A stretch of 64,000 bases of DNA from Halolamina litorea (GTDB lineage: Archaea; Halobacteriota; Halobacteria; Halobacteriales; Haloferacaceae), in NCBI RefSeq assembly GCF_026616205.1, contig NZ_JANHGR010000001.1, forward strand, positions 1,178,001 to 1,242,000, written 5' to 3'. Position 1 is the first letter of the stretch, and each line of letters opens with the position of its first letter. The notes beneath the pieces were generated by a model, which saw only the letters and a list, made by a program, of their open reading frames with translations, had not been told where the DNA came from and searched no databases. Shown piece by piece: positions 34,964-44,309 of the stretch. The position numbers and the translations under genes were made by a program.

Positions 34964-36049
34964 ATGTGGCAACTCGGTGAAGACGGGGAGCGACCGGAGT
35001 GGCGAGTCGTCGAGACTCCTTTCGACATCACGCTGTTCGACGTGGCACAGACGACGCAGGGGCTCTATGCGGTGGGCAGTGGGGGGCACCTGGTCGCGGA
35101 CCGCGGCGAGGGCTGGGAGATCGTCTTCGACGACGGTCCGTCGACGCGGGACAACCAGATGCGAGCCATGGACGTGACCAGCGACGGCGAACGCGTCTGG
35201 ATGCTCGGCTCGTCGGGGGCGATGGCGTGTTACGACGTGGAGGAGCGCAAGAAGTTCGACTACTCCTACCCCAACGAGATGACCTCGACGTGGGAGGGGA
35301 TCGCCATCGCCGGCGAGCGGGGCAAGGAGAAGGGTCTCGCCGCCAACGGTTCGGGGGAGATCCTGCCGTTCACCATCGACGGCTTCGACGTGGACTGGGG
35401 CCAACTGGACAAGCCGGCGGGGAAGGGGTCGAAGATGGCCGCGCTCGCGGCCACCCCCGACGGCATCGGCTTCGGCGTCGACACCTCCGGCAACGCGTTC
35501 AAGACGACCGCCGAGGACGGCTGGAAGGACATCGGCATCGTCAACGCGCAGGTGAAGTTCTACGACATCTACGCCGGCACGAACCAGCGGGTCTACGTGG
35601 CCGCCGGTGACGGCCGGATCTACCGCTACGACGACTCCTACAACAACTGGACGCCCATCGGCGTCGCCGAGACCACCTCCCTGACCGCCATCGACGTCTA
35701 CGATGAGGGGAGCCGCAAGCGCCAGATGGTCTGTATCGGCGCCAACGGGAACATCTACCAGCGAACCGGGAAGGAGCGCTGGGAGGAGATCCCCTCGCCG
35801 ACCAAGAACGCGCTCAACGCCATCCGACTGGGCAGCGCGTTCGACGTGGCTGTCGGGAAGAACGGCACCGTGATCGAGCGCCCGCGCGGCACCACCCGAT
35901 CGGCGGGGAAGTCCGCGGACGGCGACAACTTCGACGGCCGAGGCGAGACCTACCAAGGCGACGGCAACCAGATGGAGACGACCGACCGCCAACAGCGGGA
36001 AGACCGGATGAAGGACGGAATCGATCAGCAGCAGAAGCAGTTCGAGTAA
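34964..36049 (+). CDS. Beta-propeller-like (YCF48/BNR-type repeat) protein, copy 1
   Basis: This 361-residue cytoplasmic protein has repeated blade-like units of 40-50 residues, each with an aromatic turn and a G-x-G ending, for example YAVGSGGHLVADRGEGWEI, MLGSSGAMACYD, VAAGDGRIYRYDDSYNNW and VAVGKNGTVIERP. This fits a six- or seven-bladed propeller of the YCF48/BNR-like type. The C-terminal 60 residues are polar and Gln-rich (QQREDRMKDGIDQQQKQ). No enzyme motif is seen; a protein-binding scaffold is a plausible role. A paralogue follows at 36465. Confidence 0.75.
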   Translation: MWQLGEDGERPEWRVVETPFDITLFDVAQTTQGLYAVGSGGHLVADRGEGWEIVFDDGPSTRDNQMRAMDVTSDGERVWMLGSSGAMACYDVEERKKFDYSYPNEMTSTWEGIAIAGERGKEKGLAANGSGEILPFTIDGFDVDWGQLDKPAGKGSKMAALAATPDGIGFGVDTSGNAFKTTAEDGWKDIGIVNAQVKFYDIYAGTNQRVYVAAGDGRIYRYDDSYNNWTPIGVAETTSLTAIDVYDEGSRKRQMVCIGANGNIYQRTGKERWEEIPSPTKNALNAIRLGSAFDVAVGKNGTVIERPRGTTRSAGKSADGDNFDGRGETYQGDGNQMETTDRQQREDRMKDGIDQQQKQFE

Positions 36050-36317
36050 ACCGCCCGAACAACCCCGTTTCGCCCCTTGACCCGTCCGGAACACAAGAAC
36101 GGGGGTGTGTTCTGCGGGTCGACCTCACGCGAGGGGGGTCGACACGGCGCCGGTGCCACAGTACTTGCGCCGCTACCTCGGGGCGGGTCACTCCCCTCTT
36201 CTCGGGGGCGCCGTACTTCGCTTCGTAGCGGTGTTTGCGGACGCGGAGTTCCCTGTCACGGGTCGGAACCGGTGGCGGGGACGGCAAGGAATCGTCGTGG
36301 CCGGAGAACGACTCGAC

Positions 36318-36395
36318 ATGGATACGTGGGCGAGGGCACTCGTCGCGACGGTCGGCGTCTTCGCGGTCGCCCTCGTGGCCTCGATTACGCTCTGA
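36318..36395 (+). CDS. Possible 25-residue membrane peptide
   Basis: MDTWARALVATVGVFAVALV followed by five more residues would form a single hydrophobic helix, with GC-rich third codon positions like real genes here. No clear promoter at leaderless distance is seen, and the frame is too short to judge by itself. Confidence 0.3.
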   Translation: MDTWARALVATVGVFAVALVASITL

Positions 36396-36430
36396 GCGGG
36401 CGAGCGGACCGAACGGACTCGATCAGGGCA

Positions 36431-36440
36431 CACTTTTTAC
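36431..36440 (+). promoter_or_regulatory. TATA-like box of propeller gene 2
   Basis: CACTTTTTAC is centred about 29 bases before the ATG at 36465. Confidence 0.5.
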
Positions 36441-36464
36441 ACCTTCTCCTGTGTTCGATGCGCT

Positions 36465-37517
36465 ATGTGGCACCAGCAAACGGGGGCCGATCGGGCGCAG
36501 TGGCGGACCGCTGACACGCCGTTCGAGGTAGACCTCTACGACGGCGAACTCACGCCGAAGGGGGCCTACGCCATCGGTGAGGGTGGGACAATCGTCGCCG
36601 ACACGGGGACCGGCTGGCACGTCGTCGTCGAGGGGGCGGCGCCGACAGCCGACGCGACCAGCGTTCGGGCGATGGACAGCACCTCCGCCGGGGAGCGACT
36701 CTGGATGGTCGGCACCGGCGGCAGCCTCGCCTGTTACGACGTGAGCAAGGGCGAACTGTTCGAGTACGACTACCCCGTCGAGATGGCCTCCGTCTGGGAG
36801 GGGATCGCCATCTCCGGCGACGCCGGCGAGGAGAAGGGCGTCGCGGCCGACGGCCGCGGCGGCATCCTCCCGTTCAGCGTCGACGGCCACGACGTGGACT
36901 GGGGGACCGTCGACCGCCCCGACGAGAACGAGCGCATCGACGCGCTGGCGGCCAGCCCCGACGGGATCGCCTACACCATCGACACCGGGGGGATCGCCTA
37001 CAAGACGACCATCAAGGACGGCTGGTCGGCGACGGGAACCGTCAAACCCGACACCACGTTCCACGACCTCGACGCCTGGGAGAACGAGCGGGTCTACGTG
37101 AGCGCCGACGACGGCTGTCTCTACCGCTACGACAACGAGCCCGACGACTGGGCCCCGTTGGGTGTCACCGGCGGCACCGGCGTCGTCTCCATCGACCTCC
37201 ACGACGAGGGGGACGGCTACCCCCAGATGTGTGCCCTCGGCGCCGACGGCGCGCTCTACGAGCGAACCGGCCCCGAGGAGTGGGAGCGTACGGCGCTCCC
37301 GACTGACGAGCCACTGATCGACCTCGCACTCGGGTCCCCCGACCTCGTCGTCGGCGCGAACGGGACGGTGCTCGTGCGCGAGCGCAACGAGGAGTTCCAC
37401 GAGGAGGACCCGCAGTCGGCCGACGCCGAAACCGCCGACGGCGGCGACGTGGACCCAGCGGACGCCGACGACAGCGATACGGACGCCCCCGACCCGCCGG
37501 ACGAACCCGACGCCTAA
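36465..37517 (+). CDS. Beta-propeller-like (YCF48/BNR-type repeat) protein, copy 2
   Basis: This 350-residue paralogue of 34964-36049 is similar along its whole length (MW.Q..G.DR..WR..DTPF start, WEGIAI.GD.G.EKG.AA.G.GGILPF, RVYVSADDGCLYRYDN). Its C-terminal tail is instead a very acidic Asp/Ala/Pro stretch. It has the same domain picture: a cytoplasmic repeat propeller without catalytic motifs. The two genes look like a tandem duplication separated by 415 bases, each with its own promoter. The next gene is convergent and ends within 4 bases of this stop, so their 3' ends overlap. Confidence 0.75.
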   Translation: MWHQQTGADRAQWRTADTPFEVDLYDGELTPKGAYAIGEGGTIVADTGTGWHVVVEGAAPTADATSVRAMDSTSAGERLWMVGTGGSLACYDVSKGELFEYDYPVEMASVWEGIAISGDAGEEKGVAADGRGGILPFSVDGHDVDWGTVDRPDENERIDALAASPDGIAYTIDTGGIAYKTTIKDGWSATGTVKPDTTFHDLDAWENERVYVSADDGCLYRYDNEPDDWAPLGVTGGTGVVSIDLHDEGDGYPQMCALGADGALYERTGPEEWERTALPTDEPLIDLALGSPDLVVGANGTVLVRERNEEFHEEDPQSADAETADGGDVDPADADDSDTDAPDPPDEPDA

Positions 37518-40500
37518 CGGTCGTTCCAGCGCCGTTCTGCGAGGCTGTCGAGCAGTTCGCGGACATCAGCCCCGCCGGCGTCGACGGCCGCGGTCGCTTG
37601 GTGTGCGCCGACAGTCGTCACCGACGCCGTCACCGCCGACGCCCCCTGTCGCTCCAACAGCCACGCGTAGGCCGCGGCCTGTAGCTCGTAGCGTTCCGTG
37701 AGTTCCGGTTCCGGCGGGCGCAGGCCGACTTTGAGTTCGTCGATGTGCCAGCGGCCGTCACCGTCGACCGACACCACGTCCGCTCGGCCGCCGATCTCGA
37801 CGGCCACCCCGCGGACCCTGACGACCGCGTCCAGCGGCTCCTCGACGAACCGACGGTCGCTGTTCACGAGCCGGTCGTACGCTTCTGTCGCCGCCAACTG
37901 CGGGCAGAGCGTTCCCGCGACGTAGCGTCGGAGCTCCTCGCGCTCTTCGGGAGCGACGCCGTTTGCGTGGGCGGCGACCGCACGGTCCAGCGCCGCGGGC
38001 AACGGCCCGCCACAGTCCGACAGCGTCGCCGCGTCGACGCCCGCCGAGAGCGCGAACGTGAAGAGGTCGTGTGCCACGTCGCCGACCACTTCCGGCCCCA
38101 TGGTCTCGAAGCTGAGCGGCACGGTCACCCCGTCCTGCTCGGCGTGGAGGGGACGCCCGCTCAGGTGGGCGAGCACGCCTTCCTCGGGTGCGGCGGCGAG
38201 TTCGTAGACGGTGCTGGGGTTGACGAACCGCGGCGTCCAGCCCCGGTCCGGAAGCGGCGGCGGCCCGTCGTTGCCGTCGGCGTCGCCTGACTCCTCGGTC
38301 GCCGTCGGCGACGCTGCCGACGGTCGGTGGACAGCGACCGCCAGCGGGTCGTGCTGGCCGGGCGTGTCGACGGTGTACTCCCCGCTGCGCCCCTCGTGGA
38401 ACTCGAACGCTTCCCGGAGGCTGTCGACCCAACGGTCGCGCGGGGTCGGTGCCGACCGACGACCCGGCAGCGGGAGCACGAGGTGGTCGCGCGCCCGCGA
38501 GAGGGCGACATAGAGGAGCCGCCAACGCTCGGCGCGCGCGTCGGCGACCGCGGTACGCAGCGGCGGCGGGCCGGCGAGCATCCCACCGTCGGTACTGCCC
38601 ACCTCACGTTCGTCGGTCCCGTCGTCGATCCAGCGTTCGCTCGCCCAGCGGAGACCCGCGTCGCCGTCGCCCGGCGAGGCGTCGGGGTCGTACGGACCGT
38701 TCTCGAGGACGGTACCGCCCAGTGCCGGGTAGTCGTCGCCGAGGGCGACGTTCGCCGGCGGCGCGAGCGCGACGTGGCGACCGTGGGCGACCAACTGATC
38801 GAGGTAGGCGCCGTACCGTCCCAGTTCGGTACCGGGGTCGGCGAGCGCGACTACGTCGTCCTCGTCGCCTTTCGCGCCGTGGATCGTCCGGAACGTCACG
38901 TCGGCCTCGGCGGCGGTGGGGAGGCTCGGCCCAGTCCGGGGATTCCGCCGCGCGTGGTTCAACTCCGCGGAGAGCTCCGCGAGCGAGTAGGTCTCCTCGC
39001 CCTCCCAGTCGCCGACCGTACCGACCAACCGGTCCAGCACGGCGGCGTCCTCGACGGCGGTCGCGCTCTGGTCTAGCGGGTCGACGGCCAGCGAGAGCGT
39101 CTCGACCACGTCCGCCACCACGTCGGCGCCCGCACCCGCGAGGTGGTCGGCTCGGCGGTCCGCGAGTTCGGCGAGGCCGTCGACGAACGCGCCCTTCGCC
39201 CCCCGCATCGACCCGGAGTCGGCGACGGCGTGGATCGACCAGTCCGAACGCATCAGTCGGTCCACCAGCCCGTTGATCGGCACCGCGTCGTCGTTGGTCA
39301 GATCGAGCGTCGTGGACTGCTCGGTCGGCGCGAGGAGCCACTGTACGACCGCACAGACCGCCTCGACGAGCGGGTGCTCGAACAGCGAACGGCTGGTGTC
39401 CCGTACCGAGAGCCCGGCGTCGGCGAAGGCCTCGACGTAAGCACCCATGTGGGTCCGCTGGTGGAACAGCACCGTCACGCCCGGATCGTCGCCGAAGCGA
39501 CCGTCCTCCAGTCCGGCCGCGATGCAGTCGGCCATCGCGGCGGCTTCGCCGATCCCCTCCTCCGGGTCGACCCACGTCGGCGAGCCGGGGTGACCGTGCT
39601 CCGGGAACGCGGCGACGTGGAGGCTCGGCCCGGGCGAGGGATCACGAACCGCCGAGAGCCGGTCGTAGCCGTCGATCCCCCGCCCCGCCGTGGCGTCGTC
39701 GACGGCACCGCGGGTCGGGTCCGTGAACACCGAGTCGAAGACGGTGTCGATGGCGGCGGCGACCGACGGCCGCGAGCGGTACGTCCGGGTCGCAGTTCGG
39801 CGTTCGTGGGTCTCCCAGTCGATCCCGAAGTAGCGACCCTCGGTCGCGGCCGTGTCGAACAGTCGCGGCTGGGCGTTGCGCCACGCGTAGATACACTGTT
39901 CGGGGTCACCCACCAGCAGCACCCGCGTCTCGGCATCGACTAGGGGTGCCAGCGCGTCGTGCTGGGCCCGCGAAACGTCCTGGGCCTCGTCGACGACGAC
40001 CGTCGAGAGCCGGCCGGTCCAGCGCTCCCGGAGTCGGTCGCGGAACGGGCTCTCGTAGGCTGGCTCCGCGAAGAACGTCGCGATCCAGTGGGCCACGTCG
40101 ACGTGCGCGACGACGCCGGCCCGCCGACAGGCCTCGTCGTAGGCGTCGAGGTAGGCCGGCAGCACCGTACAGAGCGCGTCAACGGCAGCCGCCCAGCCGG
40201 CCCGGCAGGCGCCGTCGGCGTCGACGACCGATTCGGGAGCGCCGTCCGGGTCGGCGTCCAAGCCCCGTTCGACCGCCTCGCGCTCCCCGGCGCCGAAGAA
40301 CCGCTCCGTGTCTCGAAGCACGTCCCCGAAGGAGTCGGGCGCCCCCTCCGGGTAGCTCCCGGCGACGACAGTCTCCAGTCGCTCCCGGAGGTCGGGGACC
40401 GAGAGTCGGCGTTCCCGACAGGCTGTTCGGGCGCCGGCGAGCAGCGCGGCCGCGTCGTCGTCGTACCGCCCGCCGGGGTAGGCGTCGTCGAGCGCCGCCA

Positions 40501-41062
40501 GCGGCTCGGCCAACGACGGTTCGTTCCGCACAGCCGCCAGCGCGTCGCCGTGCACCTGTGCGAGGGCGGCGCCGTCGCCGGCGTCGGGGACGCCGTCGAA
40601 GCCCACCTCCTCGGCGACGGCCTCGAACACCGCGCCGAGCACGCTGTCTATCGTTCCCACGCGGTCACTGCCCCTGAGCGACCCACCCAGTTCGTCGGCG
40701 GCGTCGGGAGCCAGATCGACCGGCGCCTCCGGGTCGGCCGCGAACCCGCGCAGCGCCGCCTCGACGCCGGGGAGGATACTCGCCGCGTCGTCCCGGGAGA
40801 AGGAGGTGAGACAGAGCGTCTCCGTCGGGCTCTCGACGCCGTCGTGGACTTTGCGGGCGAGGTCCTCGGCGGCGACGGTGTCGGCGGTGACCGACTTGCC
40901 GGCGCCGGGGCCACAGTCCAGCACGAACAGTCCCGAGTCGGCCTCGAAGAAGGCGTCGCGGATCTCGGCCTGTGCACCCTCCAGTCGGCGGTAGCCGTTC
41001 GGGCTGTCGTCGCCGTCCGTCTCTGCCGTTGTGTCCTCGCCGCCCGACAGTTCTTCACTCAT
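37514..41062 (-). CDS. AddA-like UvrD/REP helicase with PD-(D/E)XK nuclease
   Basis: This 1182-residue protein has a superfamily 1A helicase core: Walker A CGPGAGKS (about 50-57), Walker B VVVDEAQD (355-362), motif III VGDPEQCIYAWRNA (384-397), and the later motif TIHGAKGDE. The C-terminal nuclease has GRADVV (1092-1097), IDELK (1107-1111) and QAAAYAWLL (1128-1136), the order expected for RecB/AddA-type nucleases. It would unwind and resect broken DNA ends. Its start overlaps the stop of the AddB-like gene as ATGA, so the two are a coupled pair. Confidence 0.88.
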   Translation of the reverse strand: MSEELSGGEDTTAETDGDDSPNGYRRLEGAQAEIRDAFFEADSGLFVLDCGPGAGKSVTADTVAAEDLARKVHDGVESPTETLCLTSFSRDDAASILPGVEAALRGFAADPEAPVDLAPDAADELGGSLRGSDRVGTIDSVLGAVFEAVAEEVGFDGVPDAGDGAALAQVHGDALAAVRNEPSLAEPLAALDDAYPGGRYDDDAAALLAGARTACRERRLSVPDLRERLETVVAGSYPEGAPDSFGDVLRDTERFFGAGEREAVERGLDADPDGAPESVVDADGACRAGWAAAVDALCTVLPAYLDAYDEACRRAGVVAHVDVAHWIATFFAEPAYESPFRDRLRERWTGRLSTVVVDEAQDVSRAQHDALAPLVDAETRVLLVGDPEQCIYAWRNAQPRLFDTAATEGRYFGIDWETHERRTATRTYRSRPSVAAAIDTVFDSVFTDPTRGAVDDATAGRGIDGYDRLSAVRDPSPGPSLHVAAFPEHGHPGSPTWVDPEEGIGEAAAMADCIAAGLEDGRFGDDPGVTVLFHQRTHMGAYVEAFADAGLSVRDTSRSLFEHPLVEAVCAVVQWLLAPTEQSTTLDLTNDDAVPINGLVDRLMRSDWSIHAVADSGSMRGAKGAFVDGLAELADRRADHLAGAGADVVADVVETLSLAVDPLDQSATAVEDAAVLDRLVGTVGDWEGEETYSLAELSAELNHARRNPRTGPSLPTAAEADVTFRTIHGAKGDEDDVVALADPGTELGRYGAYLDQLVAHGRHVALAPPANVALGDDYPALGGTVLENGPYDPDASPGDGDAGLRWASERWIDDGTDEREVGSTDGGMLAGPPPLRTAVADARAERWRLLYVALSRARDHLVLPLPGRRSAPTPRDRWVDSLREAFEFHEGRSGEYTVDTPGQHDPLAVAVHRPSAASPTATEESGDADGNDGPPPLPDRGWTPRFVNPSTVYELAAAPEEGVLAHLSGRPLHAEQDGVTVPLSFETMGPEVVGDVAHDLFTFALSAGVDAATLSDCGGPLPAALDRAVAAHANGVAPEEREELRRYVAGTLCPQLAATEAYDRLVNSDRRFVEEPLDAVVRVRGVAVEIGGRADVVSVDGDGRWHIDELKVGLRPPEPELTERYELQAAAYAWLLERQGASAVTASVTTVGAHQATAAVDAGGADVRELLDSLAERRWNDR

Positions 41063-43134
41063 CGCGAACCACCCCCGCCGGCGGCGAGGGCGTCCGGGAG
41101 CGTCCCCCTCGTCAGGAGCGACTGCGTCGCCGACTCGTCGACGGAGTCGGCCGATACCCGGGAAAGCAACGGCGAACGCTCCATCGCCGTTCCCTCGCGG
41201 TCACGGCGGTATCGAGTGACGGCGAGGCTCTCGGTCGCGGCACCGAGCCCCGACGCGAGATGGTCGACCTCGCGGGCGGCGGTCCACCGGCCGGGGACCG
41301 CTAGCCGTCGAGCGGCGGCGCTGTCACCCTTGACGACCGCGCTCCGGAACGCCTCGGGGAACACGCTCTCGACCCGGCGCGGCCAGACGCCGTCGACCAG
41401 TCCCACGGCGACGACGTGGGGCACCTCGCGCAGCCACGCGTCGGTCGCGTCGATGGCGTCGACGGCGGCGGCGTTGGCGTGTTCGCGGCGGCCGGGGCGG
41501 GTGGTGACGACGCGCTCGGCGAGGTCGGCGACGGCCAGCCACGACCGCGGCACGTCGCCCGCAGCGAGCCACTCGTCGTACTTCGCGCGGGTGTCGGTCA
41601 GTAGCTCCTCGACCCGGGAGAGGGCCCGCGCGTAGCGCGAGGTCCGGCTGAGGTCGTCGCTGTCGGCCGCGAAGACGGCCGGCAGCGCGGTCTCACGCCC
41701 GGATTCGACCAGCGGCTCGAACGTCCGGTGGATATCGGGCGGCTCCGGGGCCGTGGGCTGCTCCCGAACCCAATCGAGGAACGTCCGGAGGGCCGCGGCG
41801 TCGGCGCCGGGGACCTGCCCGCTGTCGACGGCGTCGTCCAGTCGGTCTGCCCACCCGTCGACCGAGCGCTCGGTCGGATCGGGCGACTCGTCGGCGAGTC
41901 CGGCGCGAAGGGCGCCGACCCGGGCGGCGGAGAGTGGCCACGCTGTCGAGCCCTCTTCAGCGTCGCCCTGCGGTGGAACCCACTCGAAGGAAAGCGGTTC
42001 GAGGAGCCCCTCGACGTCGACCCCGTCGTTCCCGAGCAGTTCACAGACCGCCGCGAACTGGCGGTACGGCACCGTTCGCTCGGCGGGAAGCTGTGCCCAG
42101 ACGGCGAGTGTCGCGCCGTGGCGACCCAGCGCCCGGCGCAGCGACCGCTCGTACTCGCCGGCGTCCCGGGCGACGATCAGCACGTCACTCGGTGAGACCC
42201 CGTTCCGGAGGTGGCCGGCGACGACGGCCGCGGCGACACGGGCCTCGCCTTCGGGCGTGTCGGCGACGAACTCCGCGGCGTCGAGGCCGGGCGCGACCGC
42301 GGTTTCGGTATCGTTCCGAGCCCCGGGGGTCCCGACTCCCCTTCCGGGTTCCACATCGAGTCGGTCGCTCAGCCGCTCGGCGATATCGGGGCCGGTCCCC
42401 GGTCGGAGCGAGACCGTCACCGTGACGCCCGCCGCTGCCGCGGCGTCGAGCAGGCCGAGCAACGGCGCGTCGACGGCACTCACGCCGGCGACCGAGAGCC
42501 GTTCGGCCGCGGGGAACGTCTCGCGCCAGCGCCCCGGGTCCTCCCGGAGCGCGTCGGCGGCCGCCGGGAGCAGCGTTTCGCGGGAGTGGATCGGGGCGAC
42601 ACGTTCGACGAGTCGGTCTTCGAGTGCTCGGACGCCGGCGACGACGTCCGCCGTGTCGCGTGCATCGACCCCCGGGAGACCGTCGGCGACCGTCGAGAGG
42701 TCGTCGAGTCGGTCGTCGGCCCAGCCGGTCAGTTCGCCGACGCGGCTGTGGGCGGCGGCGATCGTTTCGACGCGAGCCGGGAGGTCCCCGCCGAACGCCG
42801 CGCGGAGCCGCCTGTTCGACTCGGTCTTGCGCTGCAGGAGCGTTTCGAAGTGGTTGAGTCGGTCGATCCGGTCGATCGTGTCGACCGGCTCCCCGACGCC
42901 GTCGAGCAGGTCGTCGGCGATGGTCGTCGCGTCGGTCAGCCGGAGGCTGCTGCGCGGGGTGGCGTGCTCGGCCAGCCGGCGCTTGAGGTTGCGTCGGTGG
43001 AGGCGCTCGGGCGTCACGACCAGCTCCGTCGGCTGTGGGGCACGGCTGGCACGACCGAGGAGCGCGTCGGCGTCGCTCCCGTGAACGCCGCCGACGACCG
43101 CCCGGATCGAGCCGCCTTCGGTAGTGTCGGGCAT
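41059..43134 (-). CDS. AddB-like inactive helicase partner
   Basis: This 691-residue protein is probably the second subunit of an AddAB-like complex. The N-terminus (IRAVVGGVHGSDADALLG) sits where AddB proteins have a nucleotide-binding loop, but no GKS/T is present. Later segments (LSVAGVSAVDAPLLGLLDAAAAAG, LIVARDAGEYERSLRRAL, VVAVGLVDGVWPRR) match the general AddB/RecC-like pattern. I see neither the C-terminal nuclease motif nor the iron-sulfur cysteines of bacterial AddB, so nuclease activity would rest on the partner alone. The start MPDTTEGG was chosen because the upstream frame is antisense to the asparaginase gene. Confidence 0.7.
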   Translation of the reverse strand: MPDTTEGGSIRAVVGGVHGSDADALLGRASRAPQPTELVVTPERLHRRNLKRRLAEHATPRSSLRLTDATTIADDLLDGVGEPVDTIDRIDRLNHFETLLQRKTESNRRLRAAFGGDLPARVETIAAAHSRVGELTGWADDRLDDLSTVADGLPGVDARDTADVVAGVRALEDRLVERVAPIHSRETLLPAAADALREDPGRWRETFPAAERLSVAGVSAVDAPLLGLLDAAAAAGVTVTVSLRPGTGPDIAERLSDRLDVEPGRGVGTPGARNDTETAVAPGLDAAEFVADTPEGEARVAAAVVAGHLRNGVSPSDVLIVARDAGEYERSLRRALGRHGATLAVWAQLPAERTVPYRQFAAVCELLGNDGVDVEGLLEPLSFEWVPPQGDAEEGSTAWPLSAARVGALRAGLADESPDPTERSVDGWADRLDDAVDSGQVPGADAAALRTFLDWVREQPTAPEPPDIHRTFEPLVESGRETALPAVFAADSDDLSRTSRYARALSRVEELLTDTRAKYDEWLAAGDVPRSWLAVADLAERVVTTRPGRREHANAAAVDAIDATDAWLREVPHVVAVGLVDGVWPRRVESVFPEAFRSAVVKGDSAAARRLAVPGRWTAAREVDHLASGLGAATESLAVTRYRRDREGTAMERSPLLSRVSADSVDESATQSLLTRGTLPDALAAGGGGSR

Positions 43135-43263
43135 GCGGGGTAGGTGACTCGACGGTGGGCCCGGATCGGTAAGAAGCCGAGGGACGGCGCGGACCCCGCC
43201 CTGGGTCGCGGCAACACCGTCCGGGATCGACCGGCGTATCGCCCACCCGTCCGGCGGTCCACC

Positions 43264-44271
43264 ATGCACGTCACGGTTCTGAGCACGGGCGGGACGATAG
43301 CGAGCACCGGTGGGGAGAGCAAGACGCCGACGAAGGCCGGCGAGGAACTGATCGATGCGGTGCCGGGCCTCTCGGAGTTGGCGTCGTTCGCCGTCGAGCG
43401 CGTCGCCAGCGTCTCCGGCTTCGACGTGACGTGGGAGCGGGCCGCGGCGCTCCGAGAGGCGGCCGAGCGGGCGGCCGAGGACGCCGACGGGATCGTCGTC
43501 ACCCACGGCACGGACACGATGGCCGAGTCGGCGTACCTCCTCGATCTGACGACGGCCCTCGACGTTCCCGTCGCGTTCACCGGCGCCCAGCGGCCGTTCG
43601 ATCAGGTGGGAACCGACGGCCCGCCGAACCTCCTCTCGGCGGTCCGAACCGTCACCCACGAGCGCGTCGACGCGGGGACGTACCTCGTCTTCGACGACGA
43701 GGTCCACGCGGCCCGGGACGTTGTCAAGCGCCACACCAGCGCCCTCTCGACGTTCGACTCGCCCGAGCGCGGCCCCGTGGGGGAGTTCACCCCGCTCGGG
43801 CTTCGGCTGTTCCGCGAGCCGCGGAGCTACTCGGGGTCGGCCCCCGAAGTGGGCTCCGTCGAGGCCGAAATCCCGGTGGTGACCACGGGACTCGGCGCCA
43901 GCGGCGACACGCTGCGGCGGGTCGTCGGCGACGTCGCAGACCCCGCCGTCGATGGCGTCGTCGTCGCCGGGACCGGTCTCGGGAACACCACCGGTTCGCT
44001 CTGTGCGGCGATCGAGGAACTGCTGGCGGCCGGGGTTCCTGTCGTCGTCGCCTCGCGGTGCCACGAGGGCGCGACCGCGCCGCTGTACGGCGGCGACGGC
44101 GGCGGCACCACCCTCGACGAACTGGGCGTCCTCTGGGGCGGCGACCTCCCGGCGTGGAAGGCCCGGATCAAACTCGCGGTGGCGCTCGAACGCGGCGCGG
44201 GTGGAACGGGCGGTGACGACGCCGTCGACGCGGAGTTCTTCGAGGCGGGGCTGCGCGAACCGTCGGCGTGA
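43264..44271 (+). CDS. ansA: L-asparaginase, type I/II family
   Basis: This 335-residue enzyme hydrolyses asparagine to aspartate and ammonia. The nucleophile threonine is in STGGTIAS (residues 8-14), the second catalytic pair Thr-Asp in THGTDTMAES (near 85), and the conserved lysine in VVKRHTS (near 160). The length fits asparaginase better than GatD. I chose the ATG at 43264; the open frame upstream has 40 arginine-rich residues. It is divergent from the AddB-like gene. Confidence 0.92.
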   Translation: MHVTVLSTGGTIASTGGESKTPTKAGEELIDAVPGLSELASFAVERVASVSGFDVTWERAAALREAAERAAEDADGIVVTHGTDTMAESAYLLDLTTALDVPVAFTGAQRPFDQVGTDGPPNLLSAVRTVTHERVDAGTYLVFDDEVHAARDVVKRHTSALSTFDSPERGPVGEFTPLGLRLFREPRSYSGSAPEVGSVEAEIPVVTTGLGASGDTLRRVVGDVADPAVDGVVVAGTGLGNTTGSLCAAIEELLAAGVPVVVASRCHEGATAPLYGGDGGGTTLDELGVLWGGDLPAWKARIKLAVALERGAGGTGGDDAVDAEFFEAGLREPSA

Positions 44272-44309
44272 GCGTCGCCGATTTGGCCCTGGAGCGCTAA
44301 CTCGCCCCC

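Larger units (their letters stand above)
36050..36464. other. Intergenic region, mostly without a recognisable gene
   Basis: 415 bases between the two propeller genes. The first 270 bases carry only arginine-rich frames unlike the acidic proteins around them, with scattered GC-rich inverted segments but no tRNA, SRP or RNase P hallmark that I could see. A possible 25-residue membrane peptide (36318-36395) and the promoter of propeller gene 2 occupy the right part. Confidence 0.5.

Noticed and set aside
35814-36287. 157-codon minus-strand frame crossing the end of propeller gene 1
   Set aside because: Basic composition, overlap with a real gene and no motif.
36105-36317. Upstream part of a 96-codon frame between the propeller genes
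   Set aside because: Arginine-rich and unlike the acidic proteins of this genome; only its last 25 codons look protein-like and are listed separately with low confidence.
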